Source: 0-14-0-20-45-22 sp041645495
GTDB taxonomy: Bacteria > Fidelibacterota > UBA2242
NCBI GenBank assembly: GCA_041645495.1
Contig: JBAZPZ010000042.1
Span: 1 to 16,841, forward strand
DNA: 16,841 nt
Reading direction: 5' to 3'
This document shows positions 7,381 to 14,608 of this stretch, in pieces. A program made the position numbers and the translations under genes. Below the pieces are notes generated by a model that was not told the origin of the DNA, did not search any database, and worked only from the letters and a program-made list of their open reading frames with translations. Each line of letters begins with the position of its first letter. Position 1 is the first letter of the stretch.

Positions 7381-8970
7381 CTACTCCTCGGTTTTGGATT
7401 TTTTTTCATGCTGGCGCATCAGATAATATGAGATGCTTTCGGTCAGTGCCTGCCAGCTGGCTTCGATGATATTTTCCGATACACCGATCGTGCCCCAGGT
7501 ATTGCCATCTGCGGTGGACTCGATCAAAACCCGGACTTTGGCGGCCGTCGCGGCCAATGGATCAAGTACCCGGACTTTATAATCCGATAACTTCATTTCG
7601 CTAATCTCCGGGTAGAATTTGGTCAGGGCTTTGCGCAGGGCATTGTCCAGCGCATTGACCGGCCCGTCGCCTTCGGCGGCCGTGTGTTCGACGGTGTTAT
7701 CGACTTCCATACGGACCGTGGCTTCCGAGCGCAGATCGCCGCTTTCGTTTTTTTCGATCAGAATCCGGAAGCCTTTCAGGTTGAAGTAATTGTGATATTC
7801 GGATTTAATTTTACGGATCAACAATTCCAGCGAGCCTTCGGCGGCTTCGTATTGGTAGCCGAGATGCTCGAGTTCCTTCAACCGGGCGACGATTTCCGGG
7901 ATTTTCGCCTGATGCTGTTCCAGGTCGATGTTGAGTTCTTTGGCCTTGAAAACGATATTGCTCTGACCGGAAAGATCGGAAACCAGCACACGACGATGAT
8001 TGCCGACGGTTTCCGGTTCGATGTGTTCGTAACTGCGCGGGTCTTTCATCACGGCACTGACATGCACTCCGCCCTTGTGGGCAAAAGCGCTTCGGCCGGT
8101 AAACGGCAGGTCGTTCGGATGGGCGAGGTTGGCGATTTCACTAATGTAATGGGAAAGCGAGGTCAATTTCGCCATGTTTTCCGGCGGAACACACTGAAAA
8201 CCGGTCTTCAGTTGCAGATTCGGAATGACCGAACACAAATCGGCATTGCCGGTGCGCTCGCCGTAGCCGTTGATCGTGCCCTGCACCAGGACGCATCCGG
8301 CTTCGACGGCCGCCAGACTGTTCGCCACGGCCAAACCGCCGTCGTTGTGAGTATGAATACCAAGCGGCGTCGTGACTGCGCGGCGCACTTCCGAAACGAT
8401 CCGGGAAATTTCCGACGGGAGAGTTCCGCCGTTCGTATCGCATAAAGTAATCAGGTCGGTGCCGACCGCCTGTGCGGCCAGCAGAGTCTGCATGGCATAG
8501 CCGGCGTTGTCCTTGTACCCGTCGAAAAAATGCTCGGCGTCGTAGATCAGCTCTTTGCCTTTGCTTTTCAGATAAGCGATGCTCTCACCGATCAGGGCGA
8601 GGTTTTCTTCCGGCGTAATGCGCAGGGCTTTCGCGACATGCAACAGCCAGGATTTTCCGAAAAGCGCCACCGCCGGGGTTTCGGCATCCAGCAAAGCCCG
8701 GATATTCGGATCGTTCTCGACGGAGTTTTTAGCGCGTTTGGTGGAACCGAAAGCCACGATGCAGGCATGTTTGAATTGTGTCTGGCGGGCCATTTTGAAA
8801 AACATCAGGTCTTTCGGATTCGAGCCCGGCCAACCGCCTTCGATATAATCGATCCCGAATTCGTCCAAACGCCGGGCGATATGCAATTTATCCTCGGCCG
8901 AAAAACTGATGGTCTCGGCCTGCGTGCCGTCGCGCAAAGTCGTGTCGAAAATCAGGATCTTCTGTGACAT
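7381..8970 (-). CDS. cimA: (R)-citramalate synthase
   Basis: CimA condenses pyruvate with acetyl-CoA to citramalate, the entry to threonine-independent isoleucine synthesis. The 529-residue protein is a LeuA paralogue: it has the barrel motifs FDTTLRDGTQ, HTHNDGGLAVANSLAAVEAG and GTINGYGERTGNADL, and a C-terminal LeuA dimer domain (from about residue 385). It differs from LeuA where CimA proteins do: TQAE in place of the EQSPG seen in its neighbour, and GGWPGSNPKD after the first strands, typical of the longer citramalate synthase family. The C-terminal domain suggests feedback control, by isoleucine in known CimA enzymes. ATG 8970 lies four bases past the ilvC stop and is preceded by a purine-rich GGGATAAGAG. 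The CimA call is firmer than a second LeuA because of these motifs and the ilv context. Confidence 0.9.
   Translation of the reverse strand: MSQKILIFDTTLRDGTQAETISFSAEDKLHIARRLDEFGIDYIEGGWPGSNPKDLMFFKMARQTQFKHACIVAFGSTKRAKNSVENDPNIRALLDAETPAVALFGKSWLLHVAKALRITPEENLALIGESIAYLKSKGKELIYDAEHFFDGYKDNAGYAMQTLLAAQAVGTDLITLCDTNGGTLPSEISRIVSEVRRAVTTPLGIHTHNDGGLAVANSLAAVEAGCVLVQGTINGYGERTGNADLCSVIPNLQLKTGFQCVPPENMAKLTSLSHYISEIANLAHPNDLPFTGRSAFAHKGGVHVSAVMKDPRSYEHIEPETVGNHRRVLVSDLSGQSNIVFKAKELNIDLEQHQAKIPEIVARLKELEHLGYQYEAAEGSLELLIRKIKSEYHNYFNLKGFRILIEKNESGDLRSEATVRMEVDNTVEHTAAEGDGPVNALDNALRKALTKFYPEISEMKLSDYKVRVLDPLAATAAKVRVLIESTADGNTWGTIGVSENIIEASWQALTESISYYLMRQHEKKSKTEE
7384..7389 (-). promoter_or_regulatory. 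Ribosome binding site of leuA
   Basis: GAGGAG seven bases before the ATG at 7376. It lies inside the last codons of cimA and supports the shorter LeuA start over the upstream ATG at 7409. Confidence 0.75.
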
Positions 8971-8974
8971 GCTC

Positions 8975-9976
8975 TTATCCCTTTTTCTTCAGCCAGGGCA
9001 TCATACTGCGCAATTCCCGGCCGACTTTTTCCAGTAACAATTCCTGGTGTTCCTGCCGATGAGCGTTCAGCGTCGGACGCCCGGCCTGGTTTTCCAGAAT
9101 CCAGTCTTTGGCGAATTCGCCGGTCTGGATGGCGCGCAGAATGGCCTGCATGTGCTTTTTGGTGTCACAGTCGATGATCTGCGGGCCGCGCGTCATGCCG
9201 CCGTATTCAGCCGTGTCGCTGACCGAATAATACATCCCGGCCAGGCCGCCTTCATAGATCAGATCGACGATCAGTTTCAACTCATGTGAACATTCGAAGT
9301 AAGCGATTTCCGGCTGATAACCGGCATTGACCAACGTCTGGAATCCGGCTTTGATCAGTTCGGAAACACCGCCGCACAGCACAGCTTGCTCGCCGAACAG
9401 ATCGGTCTCGGTCTCTTCGCGGAAAGTGGTCTCGATAATACCGGCCCGTCCGGCGCCGATGCCGCAGGCGTGCGCCAAGGCCATTTCACGGGCTTTTCCG
9501 CTGACATCCTGATAGACGGCGAAGAGCGACGGCACGCCGGCTCCGATCTCATATTGCCGCCGGACGAGATGGCCGGGACCTTTCGGCGCAACCATGTAAA
9601 CGTCCACATCGGCGGGCGGGACGATCTGTTTGAAATGAATGTTGAAGCCGTGCGAAAAAACCAGGGCCTTGCCCCGGCTCAGGTGCGTCTTGACCTCCTG
9701 TTCATAGACTTTTTTCTGTACTTCGTCGGGCGTCAGAATTTGGATGACGTCCGCCTGCTGGCTGGATTCGGCGGCCGTAACCGGCTGAAAACCGTGCTGA
9801 ACGGCCAGCTGATAATTCGGCGATTCCGGTCGCTCGGCCACGATGACTTTAAAACCGCTGTCGCGCAGGTTCTGAGCCTGGGCGTGTCCCTGACTGCCGT
9901 AACCGATCACGGCAATGGTTTTACCCTTCAGGACATCGCTTTTAACATCTTTGTCATAGTACAATTTGACTGACAT
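8975..9976 (-). CDS. ilvC: Ketol-acid reductoisomerase (class I)
   Basis: IlvC catalyses the alkyl migration and NAD(P)H-dependent reduction of acetolactate or acetohydroxybutyrate, the second common step of valine and isoleucine synthesis. At 333 residues it is a class I enzyme. The Rossmann motif IAVIGYGSQGHAQ is at residues 21-33. The cofactor-specificity loop follows at residues 48-56 (RPESPNY core). The C-terminal knotted domain has the catalytic acids in EETETDLFGEQ, in AYFECSHELK, and in the following DLIYEGG segment. A strong AAGGAG precedes the ATG. It is 15 bases downstream of ilvN. In the loop one of two positions that are often Ser in NADPH enzymes appears to be Asn54, so cofactor preference is open. 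Confidence 0.95.
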   Translation of the reverse strand: MSVKLYYDKDVKSDVLKGKTIAVIGYGSQGHAQAQNLRDSGFKVIVAERPESPNYQLAVQHGFQPVTAAESSQQADVIQILTPDEVQKKVYEQEVKTHLSRGKALVFSHGFNIHFKQIVPPADVDVYMVAPKGPGHLVRRQYEIGAGVPSLFAVYQDVSGKAREMALAHACGIGAGRAGIIETTFREETETDLFGEQAVLCGGVSELIKAGFQTLVNAGYQPEIAYFECSHELKLIVDLIYEGGLAGMYYSVSDTAEYGGMTRGPQIIDCDTKKHMQAILRAIQTGEFAKDWILENQAGRPTLNAHRQEHQELLLEKVGRELRSMMPWLKKKG

Positions 9977-9991
9977 TTGAAACTCCTTTTT

Positions 9992-10477
9992 TTAATTATA
10001 TTCTGTCATGGCAAACTCGCCACTGCGGACGAATTCCTTTATTCCGAATGGCTTGAGCAGTTCGATAAAACGGTCGATCTTGCGTACATGCCCGGTCAAT
10101 TCCACGATCAAATGGTCGGTTGCCAGATCGATCGGTCGGGCTTCGAAAACCCTCACCAGATCCAGAACTTCGGAGCGGCTACGGGCGGTGATCCCAATTT
10201 TCAAAATGATATATTCGCGGACGATATAATTGTCCCTGTGAGAAATGTCGGTGACTTTGATCGTGTCGATCAACTTGTTGAGTTGTTTGGTGATTTGCTC
10301 GACGTGCTCGTCGGTTTCCATCACGACCAAAATGATCTTGTAAACGTCCGGGTCTTCCGTCGGGGCGGCGATGGCACTTTCGATATTGTAGCCGCGCTGA
10401 GCCAGCAGTCCGGCAATGCGGGCCAGAATCCCAACCCGGTTGGTGACGGTGACGATGATCGTGTGTTTCTCAATCAT
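9992..10477 (-). CDS. ilvN: Acetolactate synthase small (regulatory) subunit
   Basis: The 161-residue protein is the ACT-domain regulatory subunit that activates IlvB and, in characterised systems, confers valine feedback inhibition. The ACT signature is at the N-terminus (TVTNRVGILARIAGLLAQRGYNIES, split here as TVTNRVGILARI and GLLAQRGYNIES), and the C-terminal half (RSRSEVLDLVRVFEARPIDL, then a GIKEFVRSGEFAM end) matches the second domain of IlvH-type subunits. The start is the ATG at 10477, which overlaps the ilvB stop in an ATGA and is preceded by GGGAGGT. The frame is open further upstream, but that part lies inside ilvB and is not conserved. Coupled translation with ilvB would help balance the subunits. 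Confidence 0.95.
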   Translation of the reverse strand: MIEKHTIIVTVTNRVGILARIAGLLAQRGYNIESAIAAPTEDPDVYKIILVVMETDEHVEQITKQLNKLIDTIKVTDISHRDNYIVREYIILKIGITARSRSEVLDLVRVFEARPIDLATDHLIVELTGHVRKIDRFIELLKPFGIKEFVRSGEFAMTEYN

Positions 10478-12210
10478 ACGGACCTCCCTGGAATAATCGC
10501 GGAAATCGGTTTGCCCGGCGGAATCATCGGATAGACATTTTCGAGGCTTTTCACGACGAATTCCATGATGACCGGGCCGGGCTGGCCGAGGCCTTCCTTT
10601 AAAACCGCATCCACTTCCGACGGTTGTGTAGCGCGGTAGCCGGGAATCCGGTTGGCTTCGGCGATCTTGACAAAATCGGGAATGTAATGCGGCGGACAGT
10701 TTGCACCCGGACCGGCGCACACCGGCGGACAATCGCTGACGCGCTTCAAACAGGTTTGCGAGTAATGTTCGTCCCAGAATAATTCCTGCCACTGCCGCAC
10801 CATTCCGAGGTAAGAATTGTTCAAAATAACCGTTTTGACCGGAATATTGTTGATCGCGCAGGTCGCGAATTCCTGGATGTTCATCTGAATACTGCCGTCG
10901 CCGGAAATAGAAATCACGGTTTGGCCGGGCCGACCGACTGCCGCGCCCATGGCGGCCGGCAGGCCGAATCCCATCGTACCCAATCCGCCGGAAGTCAGAA
11001 AAGCGCGCGGCTTCTTATGTTGGTAAAAATGCGCCGCCCACATTTGATGCTGACCGACATCCGTGACGATAATCGTGTCCGGTGGGGCCAGTGCGCTGAC
11101 GCGATCGATCACATACTGTGGTAAAATGCACGGCTCGGCGTTCTGGTCGTAGGTCATCGGGAACTGACATTTCCAGGATTCGGTGTGGCGATTCCACTCA
11201 TTCGGCCGGCGCGGGCTGACTCTTTTCACCAATTCCCTGAGGACTTGTTTCGCATCCCCCACAACCGGAATCTGCGGTTTGACGATCTTCCCGATTTCCG
11301 CCGGATCGATGTCGATATGGGCGATGGTCGCCTGTGTCGCAAATAATTCGCGCGGGCCGGTGATCCGGTCGTCGAATCGCACGCCGACACCGATCAGCAG
11401 ATCACATTCGGTCAGGGCCAGGTTGGCCGCCATCGTACCGTGCATACCGGGCATTCCCAGAAAGGTCGGATAATCGGACGGAATAGAGCCCAGCCCCATC
11501 AGAGTAATCACGATCGGAATAGAGGTTTTGTCGAGCAGATCGGTCAATTCACGGGACGCCTCCGCGATGACGATTCCGCCGCCGGTGTAAAGCAGGGGCC
11601 GTTTGGCTTCATTTATGGCTTGCGCCAGTCTTTCGATCTGCTTCTGATTGCCGTTCGTGACCGGTTTATAACCGGGTAAAGAAACATCCTGCGGATATTG
11701 GTAGTCTTCGAGAATACCATTGGAAACATTGACCGGAATGTCCACCGCAACCGGGCCGGGTCTGCCGGTGCGGGCGATGAAAAAAGCCTCTTTTAGAATG
11801 CTCGGCAGTTCCTCAACGCTTTTCACCAAATAATTATGCTTGCAGATCGAGCGCGTCAATCCGACCATATCGGTTTCCTGAAAAGCGTCGGTGCCGATGT
11901 TCGCAGAAGCGACCTGCCCGCTGATGACGACGATCGGCACCGAATCCATTTTGGCATTGGCGATGCCGGTGATTGTATTTGTGGCTCCCGGGCCGGAGGT
12001 AACCAAACAGACGCCGACCTTGCCGGTGGCACGAGCATAACCGTCCGCGGCATGCGTCGCGCCCTGCTCGTGCCGGGTCAGGATAAACTTGATCTTTTCC
12101 GTCCGATAAAGCACGTCAAAGATCGGGATGACCACGCCGCCGGGATAGCCGAAAACGGTATCGACTCCTTCATTTATCAAAGCATCAATCAATATTTCGG
12201 CGCCATTCAT
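10474..12210 (-). CDS. ilvB: Acetolactate synthase large (catalytic) subunit, with a Cys-rich insertion
   Basis: IlvB is the thiamine diphosphate enzyme that joins two pyruvates to acetolactate, or pyruvate with 2-oxobutanoate to acetohydroxybutyrate. The 578-residue protein has GYPGGVVIPIFD and the catalytic Glu48 in RHEQGATHAADGYARA at the N-terminus, TSGPGATN, the FAD-binding middle domain (LIGVGVRFDDRITG), and the metal and ThDP motif GDGSIQMNIQEFAT followed by ILNNSYLGMVRQWQ. After that point most family members run directly from the YSxT segment to PDFVKxAEA. Here about 20 residues with four cysteines are inserted (TCLKRVSDCPPVC, then AGPGANCPPHYI). The ATG at 12210 overlaps the ilvD stop in ATGA, with AGGAG seven bases upstream. 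Confidence 0.95.
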   Translation of the reverse strand: MNGAEILIDALINEGVDTVFGYPGGVVIPIFDVLYRTEKIKFILTRHEQGATHAADGYARATGKVGVCLVTSGPGATNTITGIANAKMDSVPIVVISGQVASANIGTDAFQETDMVGLTRSICKHNYLVKSVEELPSILKEAFFIARTGRPGPVAVDIPVNVSNGILEDYQYPQDVSLPGYKPVTNGNQKQIERLAQAINEAKRPLLYTGGGIVIAEASRELTDLLDKTSIPIVITLMGLGSIPSDYPTFLGMPGMHGTMAANLALTECDLLIGVGVRFDDRITGPRELFATQATIAHIDIDPAEIGKIVKPQIPVVGDAKQVLRELVKRVSPRRPNEWNRHTESWKCQFPMTYDQNAEPCILPQYVIDRVSALAPPDTIIVTDVGQHQMWAAHFYQHKKPRAFLTSGGLGTMGFGLPAAMGAAVGRPGQTVISISGDGSIQMNIQEFATCAINNIPVKTVILNNSYLGMVRQWQELFWDEHYSQTCLKRVSDCPPVCAGPGANCPPHYIPDFVKIAEANRIPGYRATQPSEVDAVLKEGLGQPGPVIMEFVVKSLENVYPMIPPGKPISAIIPGRSV

Positions 12211-13904
12211 TGAGCGTCTCCTGATTTTTTTCGTGAATTAAATTTCAACACTGCGCCTTCGCTGGCCGACGAAACCATTTCGGCATAACGGGCCAATGCG
12301 CCGTGAGTGACGCGCGGTGGGCGCGCCTGCCACTGAGCACGGCGATTCTGCAATTCCCCGGCGCTGAGAAGGACATCCAGGGTTTTATTAGGAATATCAA
12401 TGCGGATGCGATCGCCGTTTTTCAGCAAACCGATCGGCCCGCCGACTGCGGCTTCCGGGGCGATGTGCCCGATGCAGGCACCGCGCGTGCCGCCGGAGAA
12501 ACGACCGTCGGTAATCAGAGCGACGCTCTCGCCCAGTCCGCGTCCCATAATGTAGGAAGTCGGCGAAAGCATTTCCTGCATGCCCGGTCCGCCGCGCGGA
12601 CCTTCGTAGCGAATCACCACGACGTTGCCGGCCTTGACATCGCCGGCCAAAATGCCTTCACAGGCTTCTTCCTGACTTTCAAAAATGACCGCCGGACCTT
12701 CGAAAACCTTCATGTTTTCCGAGACTCCGGCATATTTGACGACACTGCCTTCCGGCGCCAGATTACCGGTCAGGATCGCCAGCCCGCCGGTCGGCGAATA
12801 TGGATTATCCATTGTACGGATAACGTCCCGGTTGCGGATCTGCGCTCCGGCAACATTCTCGCCGAGCGTCTTACCGGTCACGGTCGGGCAATTTTTATCG
12901 GTGTATGCCGATTGACGGAAAAGTTCGTTCAGCAAGGCGCTTATGCCGCCGGCCGCATCGACATCTTCCATGTGAAAAGGTGAAGAGGGCGAGACTTTAC
13001 ATAGCGTTGGCGTCTGCCGCGAAATTTCATCCATACGCGCCATTGAATAGTCGATCCCGGCCTCGTTAGCAACCGCCATCAGATGTAATACAGTGTTCGA
13101 AGAACCACCCATAGCCATATCGAGGACAATGGCGTTGTCGATTGACGCACGCGTAATGATTTGCGACGGACGGAGGTCGTCACGTACCAATTCCACGATC
13201 CTTTTCCCGGCGGAACGATACAATGCCCGGCGCCGTTTATCGACCGCCAAAATCGTGCCGTTGCCCGGCAGAGCGATTCCCAGCGCTTCGCATAGGCAAT
13301 TCATGGAATTGGCCGTGAACAGGCCGGAACAACTGCCCCAACCAGGGCAGGCGCATTTTTCGATCTCGGTCAGTTCCGCTTCTGAAATCTTACCTTCCTG
13401 GTATGCGCCGATCCCTTCGAAAACCGAGATCAGATCGACCACCTTCCCGCCGGATGTGCGGCCGGCTTTCATCGGGCCGCCGGATACGAAGATCGTCGGA
13501 ATGTCAAGCCGCACGGCGGCCATTAGCATACCGGGAATGATTTTATCACAGTTCGGGATGCAGACCAGCCCGTCGAAACAGTGCGCTTTTACCATGGTTT
13601 CGACCGAATCGGCGATCAGCTCGCGGCTTTGCAGGCTATAGCGCATACCGGCGTGTCCCATTGCAATGCCGTCACAGACGCCGATGGTATTAAAAACAAA
13701 AGGCACGCCGCCGGCCTGATAAACGGCCTTCTTGACTAATTCACCGACGGCGTTCAGTTTGACATGACCGGGTATGATGTCGGTATAAGAGTTAGCGATC
13801 CCGATAAAGGGTTTATCGAAATCCTTTTCCGCCACGCCGACCGCCCGCAGGAGCGACCTGTGCGGAGCTCGTTCGATTCCTTTTTTAACCTGATTGCTTT
13901 GCAT
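12207..13904 (-). CDS. ilvD: Dihydroxy-acid dehydratase
   Basis: IlvD removes water from dihydroxyisovalerate and dihydroxymethylvalerate to give the 2-oxo acids of valine and isoleucine; it needs an Fe-S cluster. Seen are GVCDGIAMGHAGM with C77, PNCDKIIPGM with C119, and CPGWGSCSGLFTANSMN, which holds the next conserved Cys; C119 and the GSCSG Cys are the ligands expected for the family. The C-terminal part has GRFSGGTRGACIGHIAPEA. I start at ATG 13904, giving 565 aa: the N-terminus MQSNQVKKGIERAPHRSLLRA aligns with the family start, and AGGA lies four bases upstream. An in-frame ATG at 13925 would add seven residues but lies close to the attenuator hairpin and has no good Shine-Dalgarno. 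It is the first structural gene of the operon. Confidence 0.95.
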   Translation of the reverse strand: MQSNQVKKGIERAPHRSLLRAVGVAEKDFDKPFIGIANSYTDIIPGHVKLNAVGELVKKAVYQAGGVPFVFNTIGVCDGIAMGHAGMRYSLQSRELIADSVETMVKAHCFDGLVCIPNCDKIIPGMLMAAVRLDIPTIFVSGGPMKAGRTSGGKVVDLISVFEGIGAYQEGKISEAELTEIEKCACPGWGSCSGLFTANSMNCLCEALGIALPGNGTILAVDKRRRALYRSAGKRIVELVRDDLRPSQIITRASIDNAIVLDMAMGGSSNTVLHLMAVANEAGIDYSMARMDEISRQTPTLCKVSPSSPFHMEDVDAAGGISALLNELFRQSAYTDKNCPTVTGKTLGENVAGAQIRNRDVIRTMDNPYSPTGGLAILTGNLAPEGSVVKYAGVSENMKVFEGPAVIFESQEEACEGILAGDVKAGNVVVIRYEGPRGGPGMQEMLSPTSYIMGRGLGESVALITDGRFSGGTRGACIGHIAPEAAVGGPIGLLKNGDRIRIDIPNKTLDVLLSAGELQNRRAQWQARPPRVTHGALARYAEMVSSASEGAVLKFNSRKKSGDAQ

Positions 13905-13908
13905 TTTG

Positions 13909-13912
13909 TCCT
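13909..13912 (-). promoter_or_regulatory. Ribosome binding site of ilvD
   Basis: AGGA four bases before the ATG at 13904. The spacing is slightly short, but no better site serves the alternative ATG at 13925, whose upstream bases are the T-run of the attenuator. Confidence 0.5.
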
Positions 13913-13931
13913 GTTCTGTTTTCATTTTTAG

Positions 13932-13967
13932 TCATAAAAAAACCCCTTCTTTTTGGGAAGGGGTTTT
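13932..13967 (-). terminator. Rho-independent attenuator hairpin of the ilv-leu operon
   Basis: On the minus strand, an 11-bp perfect stem (AAAACCCCTTC / GAAGGGGTTTT) with a 7-base loop runs directly into further T, giving seven T in a row. It lies between the leader peptide stop and the ilvD start, so transcripts that stop here never reach ilvD. The 5' arm (13957-13967) can instead pair with the end of the leader ORF at 13997-14004. Confidence 0.85.
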
Positions 13968-13994
13968 AGAAATTATTTATTGTCCTCGTCTAAA

Positions 13995-14072
13995 TTACCC
14001 CTTCGCTCCTCCTATAAGGATAATAATGCCCAGGGTTAGTACGATGCTTAATATGTTTTTAAACTGAATCAT
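13995..14072 (-). CDS. ilv operon leader peptide (25 aa)
   Basis: A 25-codon ORF starts with ATG at 14072, about 17 bases after the predicted transcription start, and ends with TAA at 13995. Twelve of the 25 residues are Ile, Leu or Val, and 11 of the 14 residues at positions 7-20 are (ILSIVLTLGIIILI), including a run of three Ile. Codons such as ATA (twice), CTA and TTA occur, which the GC-rich operon genes otherwise seem to use little. The Shine-Dalgarno is weak (GAAG close to the ATG). Its place between a good promoter and a terminator fits a control peptide, not a working protein. A tiny hydrophobic membrane protein is the alternative, but the competing RNA pairings make that less likely. 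Confidence 0.8.
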   Translation of the reverse strand: MIQFKNILSIVLTLGIIILIGGAKG

Positions 14073-14095
14073 AATCTTCAAACAAAATCGGCCTT

Positions 14096-14125
14096 AATAT
14101 AAAGCATTTCCGGTTTGCAAGTCAA
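14096..14125 (-). promoter_or_regulatory. Sigma-70 type promoter of the ilv-leu operon
   Basis: On the minus strand, TTGACT (14125-14120) and TATATT (14101-14096) are separated by 18 bases; each matches five of six consensus bases. The expected start of transcription is near 14089, about 17 bases before the leader ATG. It lies just downstream of the decayed kinase gene, so the operon has its own promoter. Confidence 0.7.
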
Positions 14126-14212
14126 CAATTTTATTGCGTCGTTCGGCTTTTGGATCGGCGATTCGGGGAAATCTGCCGCCGATTTGGCCCTTCCGTCCGT
14201 GTATTGCACGGG

Positions 14213-14604
14213 CTATTTAAAACACGGCAGGTCGAAACAGACCTGCGTCCATTTTTCCGACTCGGTTTCGACATAGATTTCGCCGCGGTACTCCTTGATA
14301 ATGCTGTAGCAAACCGATAAACCCATCTCGGCACTGTCCGTCTGCAACTTCGTCGTGAAAAACGGATCAAAGACATTTCCGGAAGCATCATCCCGGATTC
14401 CCGTTCCATGATCTAAGATTGCCGTACGAAGCCAACATTGTCTTTCCCGACCAGCTACAGAGGACTTGATCTCTATTATTTTATCGTCGTGATATTCTTT
14501 GTATTTCACGTTCAAAGCATCGTGCATGTTCATTAGACGACTCCGGCCACCCGTTCACCTTCTTCCATGGTTCCGATGGATTCGAGGCACTTATGTTGGC
14601 GCAA
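14213..14604 (-). pseudogene. Histidine kinase remnant (HisKA start fused to a degraded ATPase domain)
   Basis: A 106-codon frame from 14533 to 14213 encodes the end of a HATPase_c domain: an N-box-like NMHDALN, a G1 box DHGTGI, the F box FDPFFTTK, then AEMGLSV where GTGLGLS is expected, and SIIKEYRGEIYVETES near the end. Just upstream, in another frame (stop at 14533-14535), the sequence reads LRQHKCLESIGTMEEG, which resembles the start of a HisKA domain. The phospho-acceptor His box and most of the region between HisKA and the N box are missing, and a TAG interrupts the frame before LRQH. A large internal deletion, a frameshift and an altered G2 box mean it cannot be an active kinase. It has no sequence relation visible to the intact kinase at 15208. 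Confidence 0.75.
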
Positions 14605-14608
14605 CTAA

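Larger units (their letters stand above)
13932..14089 (-). promoter_or_regulatory. Ribosome-mediated transcription attenuator (leader region) of the ilv-leu operon
   Basis: The region combines a short leader ORF rich in Ile/Leu/Val codons with two mutually exclusive RNA pairings. GAAGGGGT at 13997-14004, which overlaps the last two sense codons and first base of the stop of the leader, is complementary over 8 bp to ACCCCTTC in the 5' arm of the terminator. A ribosome that finishes the leader would cover this segment and let the terminator form. A ribosome stalled on Ile, Leu or Val codons upstream would leave it free to form the antiterminator and allow readthrough into ilvD. The elements are seen; the mechanism is inferred from known ilv and leu leaders. 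Confidence 0.75.

Noticed and set aside
3328..8967. Long plus-strand open frames opposite leuB, leuC, cimA and ilvC (for example 3328-4116, 4867-5832, 7684-8445)
   Set aside because: They are antisense to clearly conserved enzymes, have no recognisable protein character and follow from GC-rich third positions on the coding strand.
13905..13925. ATG at 13925 as the start of ilvD
   Set aside because: It has no Shine-Dalgarno site, directly follows the attenuator T-run, and adds seven residues not seen at the family's N-terminus.
13932..14089. T-box riboswitch as the regulator of ilvD
   Set aside because: The leader is far too short, and no T-box consensus or specifier stem is visible. The Ile/Leu/Val-rich ORF explains the region better.
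14131..14409. A 92-codon minus-strand frame overlapping the kinase remnant
   Set aside because: It is Arg- and Ser-rich, out of frame with the recognisable ATPase motifs, and has no character of its own.
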